Shown here piece after piece: positions 15,278 to 23,296 of a DNA stretch of 24,323 nucleotides. Where the stretch lies: contig CAMIFA010000069.1 in assembly GCA_946221495.1 (NCBI GenBank), positions 1-24,323 of the forward strand, read 5' to 3'. The notes under the pieces were generated by a model. That model did no database searches. It saw only the letters and a program-made list of their open reading frames with translations, and was not told where the DNA came from. This DNA is from an uncultured cyanobacterium. Lineage in GTDB: Bacteria; Cyanobacteriota; Cyanobacteriia; Cyanobacteriales; Chroococcidiopsidaceae. How positions within the stretch are numbered: the first letter of the stretch is position 1; each line of letters starts with the position of its first letter. Position numbers and translations under genes: made by a program.

Positions 15278-16468
15278 ATGCTGGTTTTAGAGTTCAAGAC
15301 ATACGGAAAACTAAACCAATTCAACGCGATAGACGACGCAATTCGTACCGCCCAATTCATCCGTAACAAGTGCATTCGACTGTGGATGGATGAGAAAGGA
15401 ACGGGCAAAAACGACTTGCAGAAATACTGCGCTGTATTAGCAAAAGAGTTTCCATTTGCTGATGAACTCAATAGCATGGCAAGACAAGCCAGTTCAGAAC
15501 GGGCATGGTCGTCAATCAATCGCTTTTTTGAAAACTGCAAAAAGGGGATTCCTAGCAAAAAGGGATTTCCCAAATTCCAGAAAGATTGTCGCTCAGTTGA
15601 GTACAAAACGTCTGGATGGAAACTAGCAGAGGAGAGGAATTGCATTACGTTCACCGATAAAAAGGGAATCGGAAGGCTGAAGCTGAAAGGAACACGCGAT
15701 TTGCACTTCTACCAACCTGACCAAATCAAACGGGTGAGATTGGTTAAACGTGCAGATGGCTACTATGTTCAATTCTGCGTTTCGGTTGACCGTGTTGAAT
15801 CGATTGAACCGTCTGGAACGGCTATCGGGTTAGATGTTGGCTTGAATGACTTCTACACCGATAGCAACAATCAGACGGTTGAGAATCCGCGCTTTCTCCG
15901 TAAGAGTGAGCGACGGTTAAAAATGGCTCAAAGACGAGTTTCTAAGCGCGTCAAGGGGTCAAACAACAGACGAAAAGCAAGACAGGTTCTTGGCAAGCGC
16001 CATCTCAAGATAAGTAGGCAGCGTAAAGATCATGCGGTGAAACTCGCACGATGCGTAATCACATCTAACGATGTTGTCGCCTACGAAGATTTGAGAATCA
16101 AAAACATGGCGCGGAATCATTGTCTTGCTAAGTCGATTAACGACGCATCTTGGTATCAGTTCCGAGTCTGGGTGGAATATTTCGGTAAAGTGTTCGGCAA
16201 GATCACAATCGCTGTAACGCCCAATGGAACGAGTCAAGAATGCTCTCAATGCGGGGAAGTGGTCAAGAAAGGACTATCCACACGAACACATATTTGTCTG
16301 TGTGGATGCGTGTTAGACCGTGACCACAATGCTGCGAGAAATATCCTAAGTCGGGGATTGAGTACACAGGGACACTGTGGAACTTTCGGACTAGATCCGA
16401 GTAACGCTTGGGGAGAAGACACCGCTACTCATGTTGGTGCAAGCCTGCATGAGCAAGTGACTTCGTAG
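15278..16468 (+). CDS. tnpB: TnpB RNA-guided nuclease (IS605 OrfB family)
   Basis: 396 residues and apparently intact. The N-terminal helix-turn-helix/wedge region is followed by a split RuvC domain: AIGLDVGLNDF (Asp186), VVAYEDLRIKNMA (Glu270) and CVLDRDHNAARNIL (catalytic Asp within DRD, 347-349). The zinc ribbon has C322-x-x-C325 and a compact second pair C340-L-C342-G-C344. TnpB proteins are ancestors of Cas12 that cut DNA guided by an omega RNA made from the right end of the element, which favours retention of the transposon. The C-terminal LSRGLSTQGHCGTFGLDPSN tail is typical of cyanobacterial copies. Codon use is more GC-rich than the neighbours, which fits transfer. Confidence 0.92.
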   Translation: MLVLEFKTYGKLNQFNAIDDAIRTAQFIRNKCIRLWMDEKGTGKNDLQKYCAVLAKEFPFADELNSMARQASSERAWSSINRFFENCKKGIPSKKGFPKFQKDCRSVEYKTSGWKLAEERNCITFTDKKGIGRLKLKGTRDLHFYQPDQIKRVRLVKRADGYYVQFCVSVDRVESIEPSGTAIGLDVGLNDFYTDSNNQTVENPRFLRKSERRLKMAQRRVSKRVKGSNNRRKARQVLGKRHLKISRQRKDHAVKLARCVITSNDVVAYEDLRIKNMARNHCLAKSINDASWYQFRVWVEYFGKVFGKITIAVTPNGTSQECSQCGEVVKKGLSTRTHICLCGCVLDRDHNAARNILSRGLSTQGHCGTFGLDPSNAWGEDTATHVGASLHEQVTS

Positions 16469-16517
16469 AGCCAAGAATCCCACGAATGCCCGCGAAGCGG
16501 AGTCGTGGGAGTGTCAA
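16380..16517 (+). ncRNA. Candidate omega RNA of the tnpB element
   Basis: In related elements the guide RNA overlaps the tnpB 3' end and stops at the right end of the element, with the guide read from the flank. Here the stable stem TCCCACGA/TCGTGGGA (16478-16510), with its inner CCGC-GAA-GCGG hairpin, lies just after the tnpB stop and is followed by GTGTCAA. If the boundary is 16517, the guide would begin ACAGCTACAAGG. The 5' end is a guess, and no promoter is assigned. Confidence 0.45.
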
Positions 16518-16540
16518 ACAGCTACAAGGTGTAAGTCCTA

Positions 16541-17118
16541 TTGTTTTTATTTGTCCTGCAACAATTTATTACTACTAAATGGCTATCAAATAATTTTATT
16601 AATGAGCCGAATAATAGCTTTTTGCCTTGGGCAATTGATTTAACGCAGGTGAGAGTGTTTGTGTTAATTGTTAAAACTTATTTCTGTAATTTTACGTAGC
16701 TTTATTCTTGAAGATGTGTGATAATACTGAGCATTTGCTAAAGGAAAATTATAACTACGTAGACAAAAACTAGTTATAGATACTACCTATAGGATATATC
16801 TACGCCTTTAGTAGAACTAATAATACCACTGCTACACAATGCCGTAAACCTAGCTTGTGTTGAGTGTACTTGTTGATTGATGTCAAGCTGCTTTACCTTC
16901 TACTGAAAGTTTTAAGGATTAAGTATTAATAAAGACTTCTTAAAGATTATGTGAAGACGAGGTATTGAATGTTGCCAAATAACTCAATGATTGAGAATAA
17001 ATCTTTAATGAAACACTAAATCATTTTTTCCCGATCGTCGTAAAAGGGTTCACAGTCTGCTCATCACCAACTGTACCCTGTGCTGAAATCCGAGAAACAT
17101 AACAATTGAGGATGTGTA
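16541..17118. other. Long AT-rich leader region before the 947-residue gene
   Basis: About 580 bases with no ORF I would support. A hairpin GGGT(TC)ACAG / CTGTACCC (17046-17078) lies 40 bases before the start, and GAGG sits 8 bases before the ATG. I recognise no riboswitch class. The first 20 bases (TTGTTTTTATTTG) may be the T tract of a split terminator. Confidence 0.5.
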
Positions 17119-19962
17119 ATGCTAACGCTAAATTTTTCTTCGGCAATTCCTGGTACAGTTCGAGATAAAGACAATGAAGGCACGGGTTTTACTTCCGTGC
17201 AGGGTAATAAAAATGGGACTCAGAATGCTCCCAGCTTAATTAATCTCGATCCCACAACAGGCAACCTTGTCCTTACCGCTACCCAAGGAACTAGTGCTGG
17301 GAATACCAATACGCTTAAGAATGCGCTTCAGGTAGGAATTAATGCTACTCAAACCTTTACAGCTGGTACAAGGCTGATTGGTCCGCTAACTAACCTCACG
17401 ACTGCCTCTCAGCAAGGAGGTATTTTCTTCGGTTCCAACCAAGACAACAATGTCAAGTTAGTTGTTGCTAACAGTGGCAGTGGTGTGGGAGGTTTGAAAA
17501 TACAGCTTTATAAGGAAGAAAACGGGGTAACTTCTAGTCCCATAAATGTCGCTACAGGTCTAAACTGGGCGGATATTAGAACTTTGGATCTTTATTTAAC
17601 AGGAGATCCAGTTACTGACACGATTTCAGCAGCCTACCGCATTAACTCTAATGATGGAGCGCGGGTTACACAAAATAGTTGGAAGTTTAAAGTTAATAAC
17701 CCAACTCGCTTCTTTACAAATACGAGTAGTGCGCGTACAGGGATTTTAGCATCTACTGGTAATGCCAAAAATGTACCTGTGACCTTTAGCAGTTTCGGCA
17801 TTGCCCAAAACGTTAAAATTAACTTCCAGCCGAATGCTTCTGTAGTACCTGCTGGGTATCTCAAGGATAGTGGTGCAGCTTATGATGCTGCTCGTGGTTA
17901 TGGCTGGGTAAATCAATCTACTGGTGCAGCGCTAGATATTTCTGATTTAGCACGCGATCGCAACCGTCCCAATGCCGATCAACGAATTGATACCATAATG
18001 CATATGCAGTTCGGCGGTAGACCTGCTGCTGCTTGGGAATATGCTGTACCTAACGGTACTTACAACGTTACAGTCAGCGTCGGCGACCAAGCTAACGCTA
18101 AAGGTGTGTATGACAGCAAAAACACTATTAGAGTCGAAGGCGACACTGTAATTAACCAATTTCAAGGCAGCGATACCCAAAAGTATCAACTTGCCAGTGC
18201 TACGGTTAAGGTTACTGATGGCAGGCTGACTATCGATGCTCTAGGCGGTACTAATACAAAAATCAACTATCTTGATATTGTTAACATCACACCGGGTAAT
18301 CATCCCAGTATTCCAGATAGCTCTCCAAGAAACCGGACACCAGGGGTAAAGCTAGACGCGGCTGTGATTGTTGATGTTTCTTTACCAAACGTGGGGCAAG
18401 GTGTAGACGCAGCAACGCTTAATTCTACCAACGTCAGGCTGTATCGCACGTTTGATAATGCTCCTGTAGCTGGAAATATTAATACTTCCGGAGGCGGTGA
18501 TACAATCGTTTTCCAGCCTACTCAAAGGCTACAAGCAAATACTAATTATACTTTTAGGATCTCAGAAGGTGTCAGAGATGAGTCTGGTGCTACCTTCCAA
18601 CCTTTCAGTACCACATTCACAACCGGAACTGATTTTACTCGCCAAACTCCAGGGGTAAGCTTTACCAAGAGAACCGTCTACGGTGCAGATGCCAATGGCA
18701 AGATAAATGGTGCGCCACTATCTAGCTTAGTCATCAGTCCTGATGGCAGCAAACTTTATGCTGCTAGCCTAGATGGTGCTATCCGCCGTTGGAATATTAG
18801 TGCGAATGGTAGTCTAACTAATCTCCAAACCTTTAAAAGCCCAGCACTTAACAATCGTGCGATTATCGGCATTACTTTCGATCCTAATAATCCCAATGTG
18901 TTGTGGATCTCGAACAACGCTCCCATCTTTACAGAACAGCCTGCTGAAGATTTTACAAGCAAAATCACGAAACTTACTTTGGGTAATACTGGGTTTACCG
19001 CTACTGTTCAAGATTACGTTGTTGGTTTGCCCCGCTCTACTAAAGATCATTTGACCGAGAGCATCGCATTTGGTCCCGATGGCAAGCTCTACGTCAGCCA
19101 AGGCAGTAACTCTGCTATGGGCGCTCTTGATCCTACCTGGAACCGCGCTGAGACGCTGTTAAGTGGGGCTATATTACAAATCGATCCTAGACGGACAGCG
19201 CCCAAAGGTGGCTTTAATGTCCAAACCGAGGCAGGCAATAGTTATAATCCCTTTGCTGCTAATGCTCCTGTGAAGATTTACGCCACAGGTGTACGTAATG
19301 CCTACGATTTAGTCTGGCACACTAATGGCAACCTGTATGCACCCACAAACGGGAGTGCTGCTGGCGGTAATACTCCTGGCGATCCGAGAACGCCAGCCAA
19401 TGAAGGATTGCAAAACGTTGCTACTCAGAACGATTACTTGTTCAATATCAAGCAGGGCGGTTACTACGGTCATCCAAATCCCAAACGTCAGGAGTACATA
19501 ATGAATGGTGGAAACCCCAGCGCCGAAGTTGACCCTGGCGAGGTAGTAAAACCATTCCCCAATTCTCCATACGCAGGATATGACGTGGGTACTCCAACTG
19601 ACCCGAACTACCGAGGCTTTGCTTATGATTTTGGTCGTAACCGATCACCTAATGGAGTTATTGAATACAAGAGCCGTAAATTCAATGATGCCCTCAGAAA
19701 CAAATTGCTAGTTGTAGAATATAGTGCTGGAGACGATATCATAGCTCTAACGCCAAACCGCAACCCTAACCTAGTTGTTAACGGCAAACCTGTCCCTGTG
19801 GGCGACGTTGTTCCTGGTAGTGCTACTAAAGTTTTCTCTGGTCTTAAAAACCCTCTGGATCTGATTGAAAACCCCAAAAACGGCAACATCTACGTAGCCG
19901 AGCTTCCAGTTACGAACAATAATACTGGCACTTTCTTGGGAAGTATTTCTCTGTTGTCCTAG
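17119..19962 (+). CDS. Large multidomain protein with malectin-like, Ig-like and glucose/sorbosone dehydrogenase-type beta-propeller regions
   Basis: 947 residues in four parts. First, an N-terminal beta-rich region (about 1-235, including FTAGTRLIGPLTNL and LNWADIRTLDLYLTGDP) like a concanavalin-type lectin fold. Second, a malectin-like domain (about 237-395; INFQPNASVVPAGYLKDSG, WEYAVPNGTYNVTVSVGD). Third, a Big_5-type Ig-like domain (about 405-505; NTNYTFRISEGVRDESGATF). Fourth, a six-bladed propeller (about 515-945; SIAFGPDGKLYVSQGSN, IYATGVRNAYDLVW, NGNLYAPTNGS, NGNIYVAELP) like soluble glucose or sorbosone dehydrogenases. The substrate and cofactor are unknown. No N-terminal signal is seen, though the composition (Asn, Thr, Gly; no Cys seen) looks extracellular. 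A terminator follows at 20042. Confidence 0.8.
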   Translation: MLTLNFSSAIPGTVRDKDNEGTGFTSVQGNKNGTQNAPSLINLDPTTGNLVLTATQGTSAGNTNTLKNALQVGINATQTFTAGTRLIGPLTNLTTASQQGGIFFGSNQDNNVKLVVANSGSGVGGLKIQLYKEENGVTSSPINVATGLNWADIRTLDLYLTGDPVTDTISAAYRINSNDGARVTQNSWKFKVNNPTRFFTNTSSARTGILASTGNAKNVPVTFSSFGIAQNVKINFQPNASVVPAGYLKDSGAAYDAARGYGWVNQSTGAALDISDLARDRNRPNADQRIDTIMHMQFGGRPAAAWEYAVPNGTYNVTVSVGDQANAKGVYDSKNTIRVEGDTVINQFQGSDTQKYQLASATVKVTDGRLTIDALGGTNTKINYLDIVNITPGNHPSIPDSSPRNRTPGVKLDAAVIVDVSLPNVGQGVDAATLNSTNVRLYRTFDNAPVAGNINTSGGGDTIVFQPTQRLQANTNYTFRISEGVRDESGATFQPFSTTFTTGTDFTRQTPGVSFTKRTVYGADANGKINGAPLSSLVISPDGSKLYAASLDGAIRRWNISANGSLTNLQTFKSPALNNRAIIGITFDPNNPNVLWISNNAPIFTEQPAEDFTSKITKLTLGNTGFTATVQDYVVGLPRSTKDHLTESIAFGPDGKLYVSQGSNSAMGALDPTWNRAETLLSGAILQIDPRRTAPKGGFNVQTEAGNSYNPFAANAPVKIYATGVRNAYDLVWHTNGNLYAPTNGSAAGGNTPGDPRTPANEGLQNVATQNDYLFNIKQGGYYGHPNPKRQEYIMNGGNPSAEVDPGEVVKPFPNSPYAGYDVGTPTDPNYRGFAYDFGRNRSPNGVIEYKSRKFNDALRNKLLVVEYSAGDDIIALTPNRNPNLVVNGKPVPVGDVVPGSATKVFSGLKNPLDLIENPKNGNIYVAELPVTNNNTGTFLGSISLLS

Positions 19963-20041
19963 TTTTGCAATTAAATAGATTCACACCTTAAGTTATTAGC
20001 TCTGTAAGCTTCTAGCTTGCTGATCAGGATAATCAAATTTT

Positions 20042-20070
20042 GGGGATAGGCTGCGGCTTGTCCCCTTTGT
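20042..20070 (+). terminator. Terminator of the 947-residue gene
   Basis: GGGGATAGGC (20042-20051) pairs with GCTTGTCCCC (20056-20065) over 10 positions, including two G-U pairs, around a TGCG tetraloop. TTTGTT follows. It lies 80 bases after the stop. Confidence 0.6.
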
Positions 20071-20158
20071 TACAGATGCAGGTAATGGGTTTTAAGGTAA
20101 TATTTTGCAAAGCTAGTTAGTTAAGAAATTGCTACTATTTGTCAAATTAAACTTACTT

Positions 20159-20854
20159 TTAGTAGCGCTTTAATAAACCTAGCGGCGGACCTAGGATCGC
20201 GCCAAAGAAGAAGCCGCCTGCGTGCGCCCAGTAAGCAATCCCGCCACTTTCCATGCCGATATTGGTCGGAGGATTCAAGCTCGCAATACCAAATAAAGCT
20301 TGCTGGAAAAACCAAAAACCAAGAAAAAACACGGCGGGAATTTGTATTGTAGTAATGAAAAATCCTAGGGGAATTAGAGTTAAAACTTTGGCACGGGGGA
20401 AGCGGAGAATGTATGCGCCCATAACTCCGGCGATCGCTCCACTAGCACCCAAAGAAGGAATAGCGGAATTTGTGGAGAAGAACCATTGAGTTAACGCTGC
20501 TAAAACCCCACACGCTAGATAAAAAATTAAATACTTTACATGACCTAAGCGGTCTTCAATATTGTTGCCAAAAATCCATAAAAACAACATATTGCCGCCC
20601 AGGTGCAGAAAACCACCATGTAGAAATTGGGATGTAATTAGCGTCATCCATTCTGGTATCGGTTGATTTACTGGAACTCCACCTAAACTAGCCGTTAGCT
20701 CTCGCGGTACTAATGCTGCTACATGAAAAAAACCTTCTAATTGCTGCGGCGTTAAACTTAGTTGATAAATAAAAGCAAGAATATTAGTAGCAATTAGTCC
20801 ATAAGTTACATACGGAGTAATGCTTATCGGGTTGTTATCGCGCAGGGGAACCAC
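20159..20854 (-). CDS. Rhomboid-family intramembrane serine protease, copy 1
   Basis: 231 residues with six or seven membrane helices. The catalytic dyad is Ser138 in LGASGAIAG and His211 in WAHAGGFFFG. The oxyanion-side HLGGNMLFLWIFGNN block gives His84 and Asn88, and EDRLGH is the loop L1 region. Rhomboids cleave single-pass membrane proteins within the bilayer; the target is unknown. The start is the GTG at 20854, with AGGA about 8 bases upstream, and the product begins at the same MVP(L/I)RDNNP as its neighbour. It is 65 bases downstream of a close paralogue on the same strand, probably in one transcript. Confidence 0.93.
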   Translation of the reverse strand: MVPLRDNNPISITPYVTYGLIATNILAFIYQLSLTPQQLEGFFHVAALVPRELTASLGGVPVNQPIPEWMTLITSQFLHGGFLHLGGNMLFLWIFGNNIEDRLGHVKYLIFYLACGVLAALTQWFFSTNSAIPSLGASGAIAGVMGAYILRFPRAKVLTLIPLGFFITTIQIPAVFFLGFWFFQQALFGIASLNPPTNIGMESGGIAYWAHAGGFFFGAILGPPLGLLKRY

Positions 20855-20919
20855 AGGTTTTTTCCTAATATATTGAGAAAAGCAAAAGGAAAAATAAATT
20901 TCCTTTTACAATATCGTCT

Positions 20920-21633
20920 TTAGAAGTATTCTGGCGTTGCTTGATCGTTAAATAAGCCTAACAAAGGACCAAGAATTGCTCCAAATACAAAACCGCCAGC
21001 GTGCGCCCAATAAGCAATACCACCGCTTTCCATCCCGATGTTAGTAGGAGTATTCAGACTTGCAAGTCCATAAAAGGCTTGTTGGAGAAACCAAAATCCC
21101 AGGAAGTAAAATGCTGGAAGTCGGACGGCAGGGAAGTAGAAACCCAAGGGAATTAATGTCAGAACTTCGGCTTTGGGAAAGCGGAGAATATATGCGCCCA
21201 TAACTCCGGCGATCGCTCCACTAGCACCCAAAGAAGGAATAGCGGAACTCTGAGCGAAGAACCACTGCGTTAATGATGCCAAAACACCACACGCCAGATA
21301 AAAAATTAAAAACTTTACATGACCTAAGCGATCTTCAACATTATTACCAAAAATCCATAAAAACAACATATTTCCCCCCAAATGCAAAAGACCGCCGTGT
21401 AAAAACTGGGAGGTCACTAGCGTTAGCCACTCTGGGACAGATTGATTTACGGGGATTCCCTCAAAGCTATAAGTTAGTTCTCGTGGTACTACAGCAGCCA
21501 GATGAAAAAATTGGTCTAATTGCTGTGGTGGTAAATTTGCCTCGTATAAAAAAGCCAGAACATTAGCAGCAATCAATCCATAAGTTACATAAGGTGTAAC
21601 TGTTGTTGGGTTGTTATCTCTGATAGGAACCAT
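20920..21633 (-). CDS. Rhomboid-family intramembrane serine protease, copy 2
   Basis: 237 residues, alignable without gaps to copy 1 over its first 227 residues, with the same catalytic Ser138 (LGASGAIAG) and His211 (WAHAGG). By eye about four fifths of residues are identical. The differences cluster in the first periplasmic loop (ELTYSFEGIPVNQSVPEW) and in the helix-5 loop (LGFYFPAVRLPAFYF), the parts most likely to touch substrates. The C-terminus is longer (NDQATPEYF). The ATG at 21633 matches the paralogue start; an in-frame upstream start at 21687 adds a Cys/Lys-rich stretch without support. A recent tandem duplication is the simplest history. Confidence 0.93.
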   Translation of the reverse strand: MVPIRDNNPTTVTPYVTYGLIAANVLAFLYEANLPPQQLDQFFHLAAVVPRELTYSFEGIPVNQSVPEWLTLVTSQFLHGGLLHLGGNMLFLWIFGNNVEDRLGHVKFLIFYLACGVLASLTQWFFAQSSAIPSLGASGAIAGVMGAYILRFPKAEVLTLIPLGFYFPAVRLPAFYFLGFWFLQQAFYGLASLNTPTNIGMESGGIAYWAHAGGFVFGAILGPLLGLFNDQATPEYF

Positions 21634-22009
21634 TGTATATTTCTGCTTATACTTAAGAAACTTGGAACACAATAGCCAATTTCTCAAGTTATATCTTCTA
21701 GCCTGCGGGTAGATTTGAGATATTTCTGATTCATGTCAGCGCTAGATAATTCATTTTTTTCCTTAACCACTGCACTTAACTATAGTGCAAGAAATATTGC
21801 TAATAGGTGAGCAGCAATACTTAGTAAATTTTCACGACAATCCAAACATAGAAATATGGCTTACCAGAAGCTATTCCGCCTATGTGGTAGATAGTCAGGT
21901 TTAGTTTGGTAAAGTCTAATAGTCAAAAATGCCTCTAGAGTTTGTTTTGTGACTCTTAGAGGCATTTTTTAGACTAATTCATTCCACTACAGCTCAATTA
22001 GCAGTATTT
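21634..22009. other. Intergenic region between petE and the rhomboid pair
   Basis: It contains the petE terminator (21925-21970) and, presumably, the rhomboid promoter. TGCACT/AGTGCA (21771-21789) is a short 6-bp inverted repeat. No ORF is supported. Confidence 0.5.
21925..21970 (-). terminator. Strong terminator of petE
   Basis: AAAAATGCCTCTA-GAGT (21925-21941) pairs with ACTCTTAGAGGCATTTTTT (21952-21970) with one bulged base. The A and T runs make it effective in both directions. It begins 40 bases beyond the petE stop. Confidence 0.85.
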
Positions 22010-22429
22010 CTAGCCTTCGACGGTAATCTTACCAATCATGCCAGCACCACGATGGGGTTCACAGTAGTAAGTGTATTCGCCTGGTGGTGTATCTTCTGGA
22101 AAAGTGGTTTTTACTTCTTGACCAGGAGTCATCAATAACTGCTTATGAGAAAAGCCCTTAGCTAAATCAGCGCTTTTAGATGGGTTGTTTGCTGGATCAA
22201 ATACAACATTATGGGGAGGAACTTTGTTATTTACCCACTCAACTGTATCACCTGGTTTAATCGTCAACTTTTGTGGCTCAAAAGCCAGCATTCCTTTGTC
22301 ACTCCCTAGCTTAACTTTATAGTTTTCAGCTGCTGCGGGGGGTGTGAATAAGGCAAAGCTACTGGCAACCAGCACCATTGTTAAGACAACCAAACCGAAG
22401 CGCCGCAGGGTTGCAGCAATCAATTTCAT
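22010..22429 (-). CDS. petE: Plastocyanin precursor
   Basis: The copper protein that carries electrons from cytochrome b6f to photosystem I in the thylakoid lumen. The precursor is 139 residues with a twin-basic, hydrophobic signal peptide (1-34, ending TPPAAA) and a 105-residue mature domain starting ENYKVKLG. Copper ligands His73, Cys123, His126 and Met131 (mature 39, 89, 92 and 97) lie in PPHNVVFD and YYCEPHRGAGM. The ATG at 22429 has GGAG 6 bases upstream; a TTG at 22441 overlaps that site and is rejected. It is transcribed alone or with the genes upstream, and ends at a strong terminator. Copper control is common for petE, but no operator is recognised here. Confidence 0.98.
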   Translation of the reverse strand: MKLIAATLRRFGLVVLTMVLVASSFALFTPPAAAENYKVKLGSDKGMLAFEPQKLTIKPGDTVEWVNNKVPPHNVVFDPANNPSKSADLAKGFSHKQLLMTPGQEVKTTFPEDTPPGEYTYYCEPHRGAGMIGKITVEG

Positions 22430-22630
22430 AGCTTTCTCCAAAGAGTTTTATCTTAGCTATTTAATTTTAAATAAAAACAACCACTAAATATGACAAGTTG
22501 TCGTAGATTCAGTTTTTGATTTCAGGTATTTAGCGATCGCTCCTATGGCTTAAATCAGCTATCTATACCATACTTTTGGCTCAATTTTCCGATGTTTAAC
22601 TTTTATGCCGCGATCGCAACTTACCAACAG

Positions 22631-23128
22631 TTAATTACTAAAAGTTTCTGTTCCCCAACCAGGTGCTTTTTGAGCTGCAGTGAGTACAAAGGCGGCTAAA
22701 CTTTCTACTTCCGCTTGTGACATCCAACTTTCAGGCACTTGGCGACACCAATATGTTTCTTCAGTGCCGTCGTAGAGCATCGGTTGCCGGAAGTAGGCAA
22801 TTAAGTTGTTAATGTTATCACGCGGCGGAGTTGCCCCTTTGAGCTTTGTCAGGGAAAGAGACACTTGGGGATCTGGTAGCGTCGCACCACCTACATGACA
22901 ATTCATGCAGCTTTGTGTAAACAATTGTTTACCATCAGATAAATTTTCTGGTGAAAAAGAGCGAGTTTCACCCTGCTCATTTAATTGCAGGTCAATTGGC
23001 TCTGTGATGTGTAAATATCTTTGTATATAAGGATCGACAGCAGCAAGTGCAGGCGAGCTGTGCAAGGAAATAGCAACCAAGATTACTGGCAAAACTATAA
23101 ACAGACGGCGAAACAATTGACGTAGCAT
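22631..23128 (-). CDS. psbV2: PsbV2, cytochrome c550-like protein
   Basis: 165 residues with an export signal (RQLFRRLFIVLPVILVAISL..PALA). The haem c motif is C74-M-N-C77-H78. The surrounding GKQLFTQSCMNCHVGG and LKGATPPRDNINNLIAYFRQ closely track PsbV. PsbV uses a second axial histidine in AEFHPS; here the aligned stretch reads TYWCRQVPES, so Cys128 (counting from the ATG at 23128) is the likely sixth ligand. As I recall, the Thermosynechococcus PsbV2 has His/Cys ligation. Its role is unclear; it is not a normal photosystem II subunit. A GTG at 23137 is an alternative start. It lies 160 bases after psbV, separated by a heptamer repeat array. Confidence 0.9.
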   Translation of the reverse strand: MLRQLFRRLFIVLPVILVAISLHSSPALAAVDPYIQRYLHITEPIDLQLNEQGETRSFSPENLSDGKQLFTQSCMNCHVGGATLPDPQVSLSLTKLKGATPPRDNINNLIAYFRQPMLYDGTEETYWCRQVPESWMSQAEVESLAAFVLTAAQKAPGWGTETFSN

Positions 23129-23155
23129 TAAGGACACAACCTTTTTTGGTATTAG

Positions 23156-23167
23156 CTCTTATAAGAG
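23156..23167. promoter_or_regulatory. Perfect 12-base palindrome upstream of psbV2
   Basis: CTCTTATAAGAG lies 28 bases before the psbV2 start codon. It could be an operator or a leader hairpin; only symmetry and position support this. Confidence 0.3.
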
Positions 23168-23233
23168 TTAGTTGAACAACAAACCGGAGTAGGAGTCAGA
23201 ATTTAGAAATCAGAATGCAGAATAAATATATAT

Positions 23234-23277
23234 TTCCTCCTGTCTCCTGTCTCCTGTCTCCTATTCTCCTGTCTCCT
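23234..23277. repeat. Tandem heptamer array (TGTCTCC)n
   Basis: Exact TGTCTCC units at 23241-23247, 23248-23254, 23255-23261 and 23270-23276, with a degenerate TATTCTCC between the third and last. This fits the short tandemly repeated heptamers known from cyanobacteria. The same heptamer appears at 1398-1404 (inverted) and in the terminator at 1542-1548. It sits between psbV and psbV2. Confidence 0.8.
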
Positions 23278-23296
23278 CACATTCTAAAGACAAGCT

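Larger units (their letters stand above)
15151..16517 (+). mobile_element. IS200/IS605-group element carrying tnpB only (IS1341-like)
   Basis: It contains a full-length tnpB and no tnpA. The left end has a subterminal hairpin (CGCG-A-TTTC/GAAACGCG, 15182-15205) and a second short hairpin GGCACTT/AAGTGCC (15211-15226). The right end has TCCCACGA/TCGTGGGA (16478-16510) with an inner CCGC/GCGG stem. TTCGTGGGAT at the left end is the reverse complement of ATCCCACGAA at the right end. The right end ends near GTGTCAA (16511-16517), by analogy with the TTCAA end of ISDra2. Boundaries are estimates to about 15 bases. Without tnpA it would depend on a transposase elsewhere. Confidence 0.75.
15140..16540. 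repeat. 11-bp inverted repeat flanking the tnpB element
   Basis: TAGGACTTACA (15140-15150) and TGTAAGTCCTA (16530-16540) are exact inverse complements that bracket the tnpB element. IS200/IS605 elements lack terminal inverted repeats, so this pair probably belongs to the DNA they entered. One reading is the two arms of a uvrB terminator, since the left arm is 23 bases after the uvrB stop and the right arm is followed by TTGTTTTTATTTG. Another is the ends of a TA-flanked MITE. Confidence 0.6.

Noticed and set aside
15139..15654. A 171-residue minus-strand frame opposite tnpB
   Set aside because: It is antisense to an intact TnpB with all catalytic motifs, has no domain character and overlaps the left-end hairpins.
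17030..17118. A riboswitch before the 947-residue gene
   Set aside because: Only one bulged hairpin is visible and no known aptamer core motif matches.
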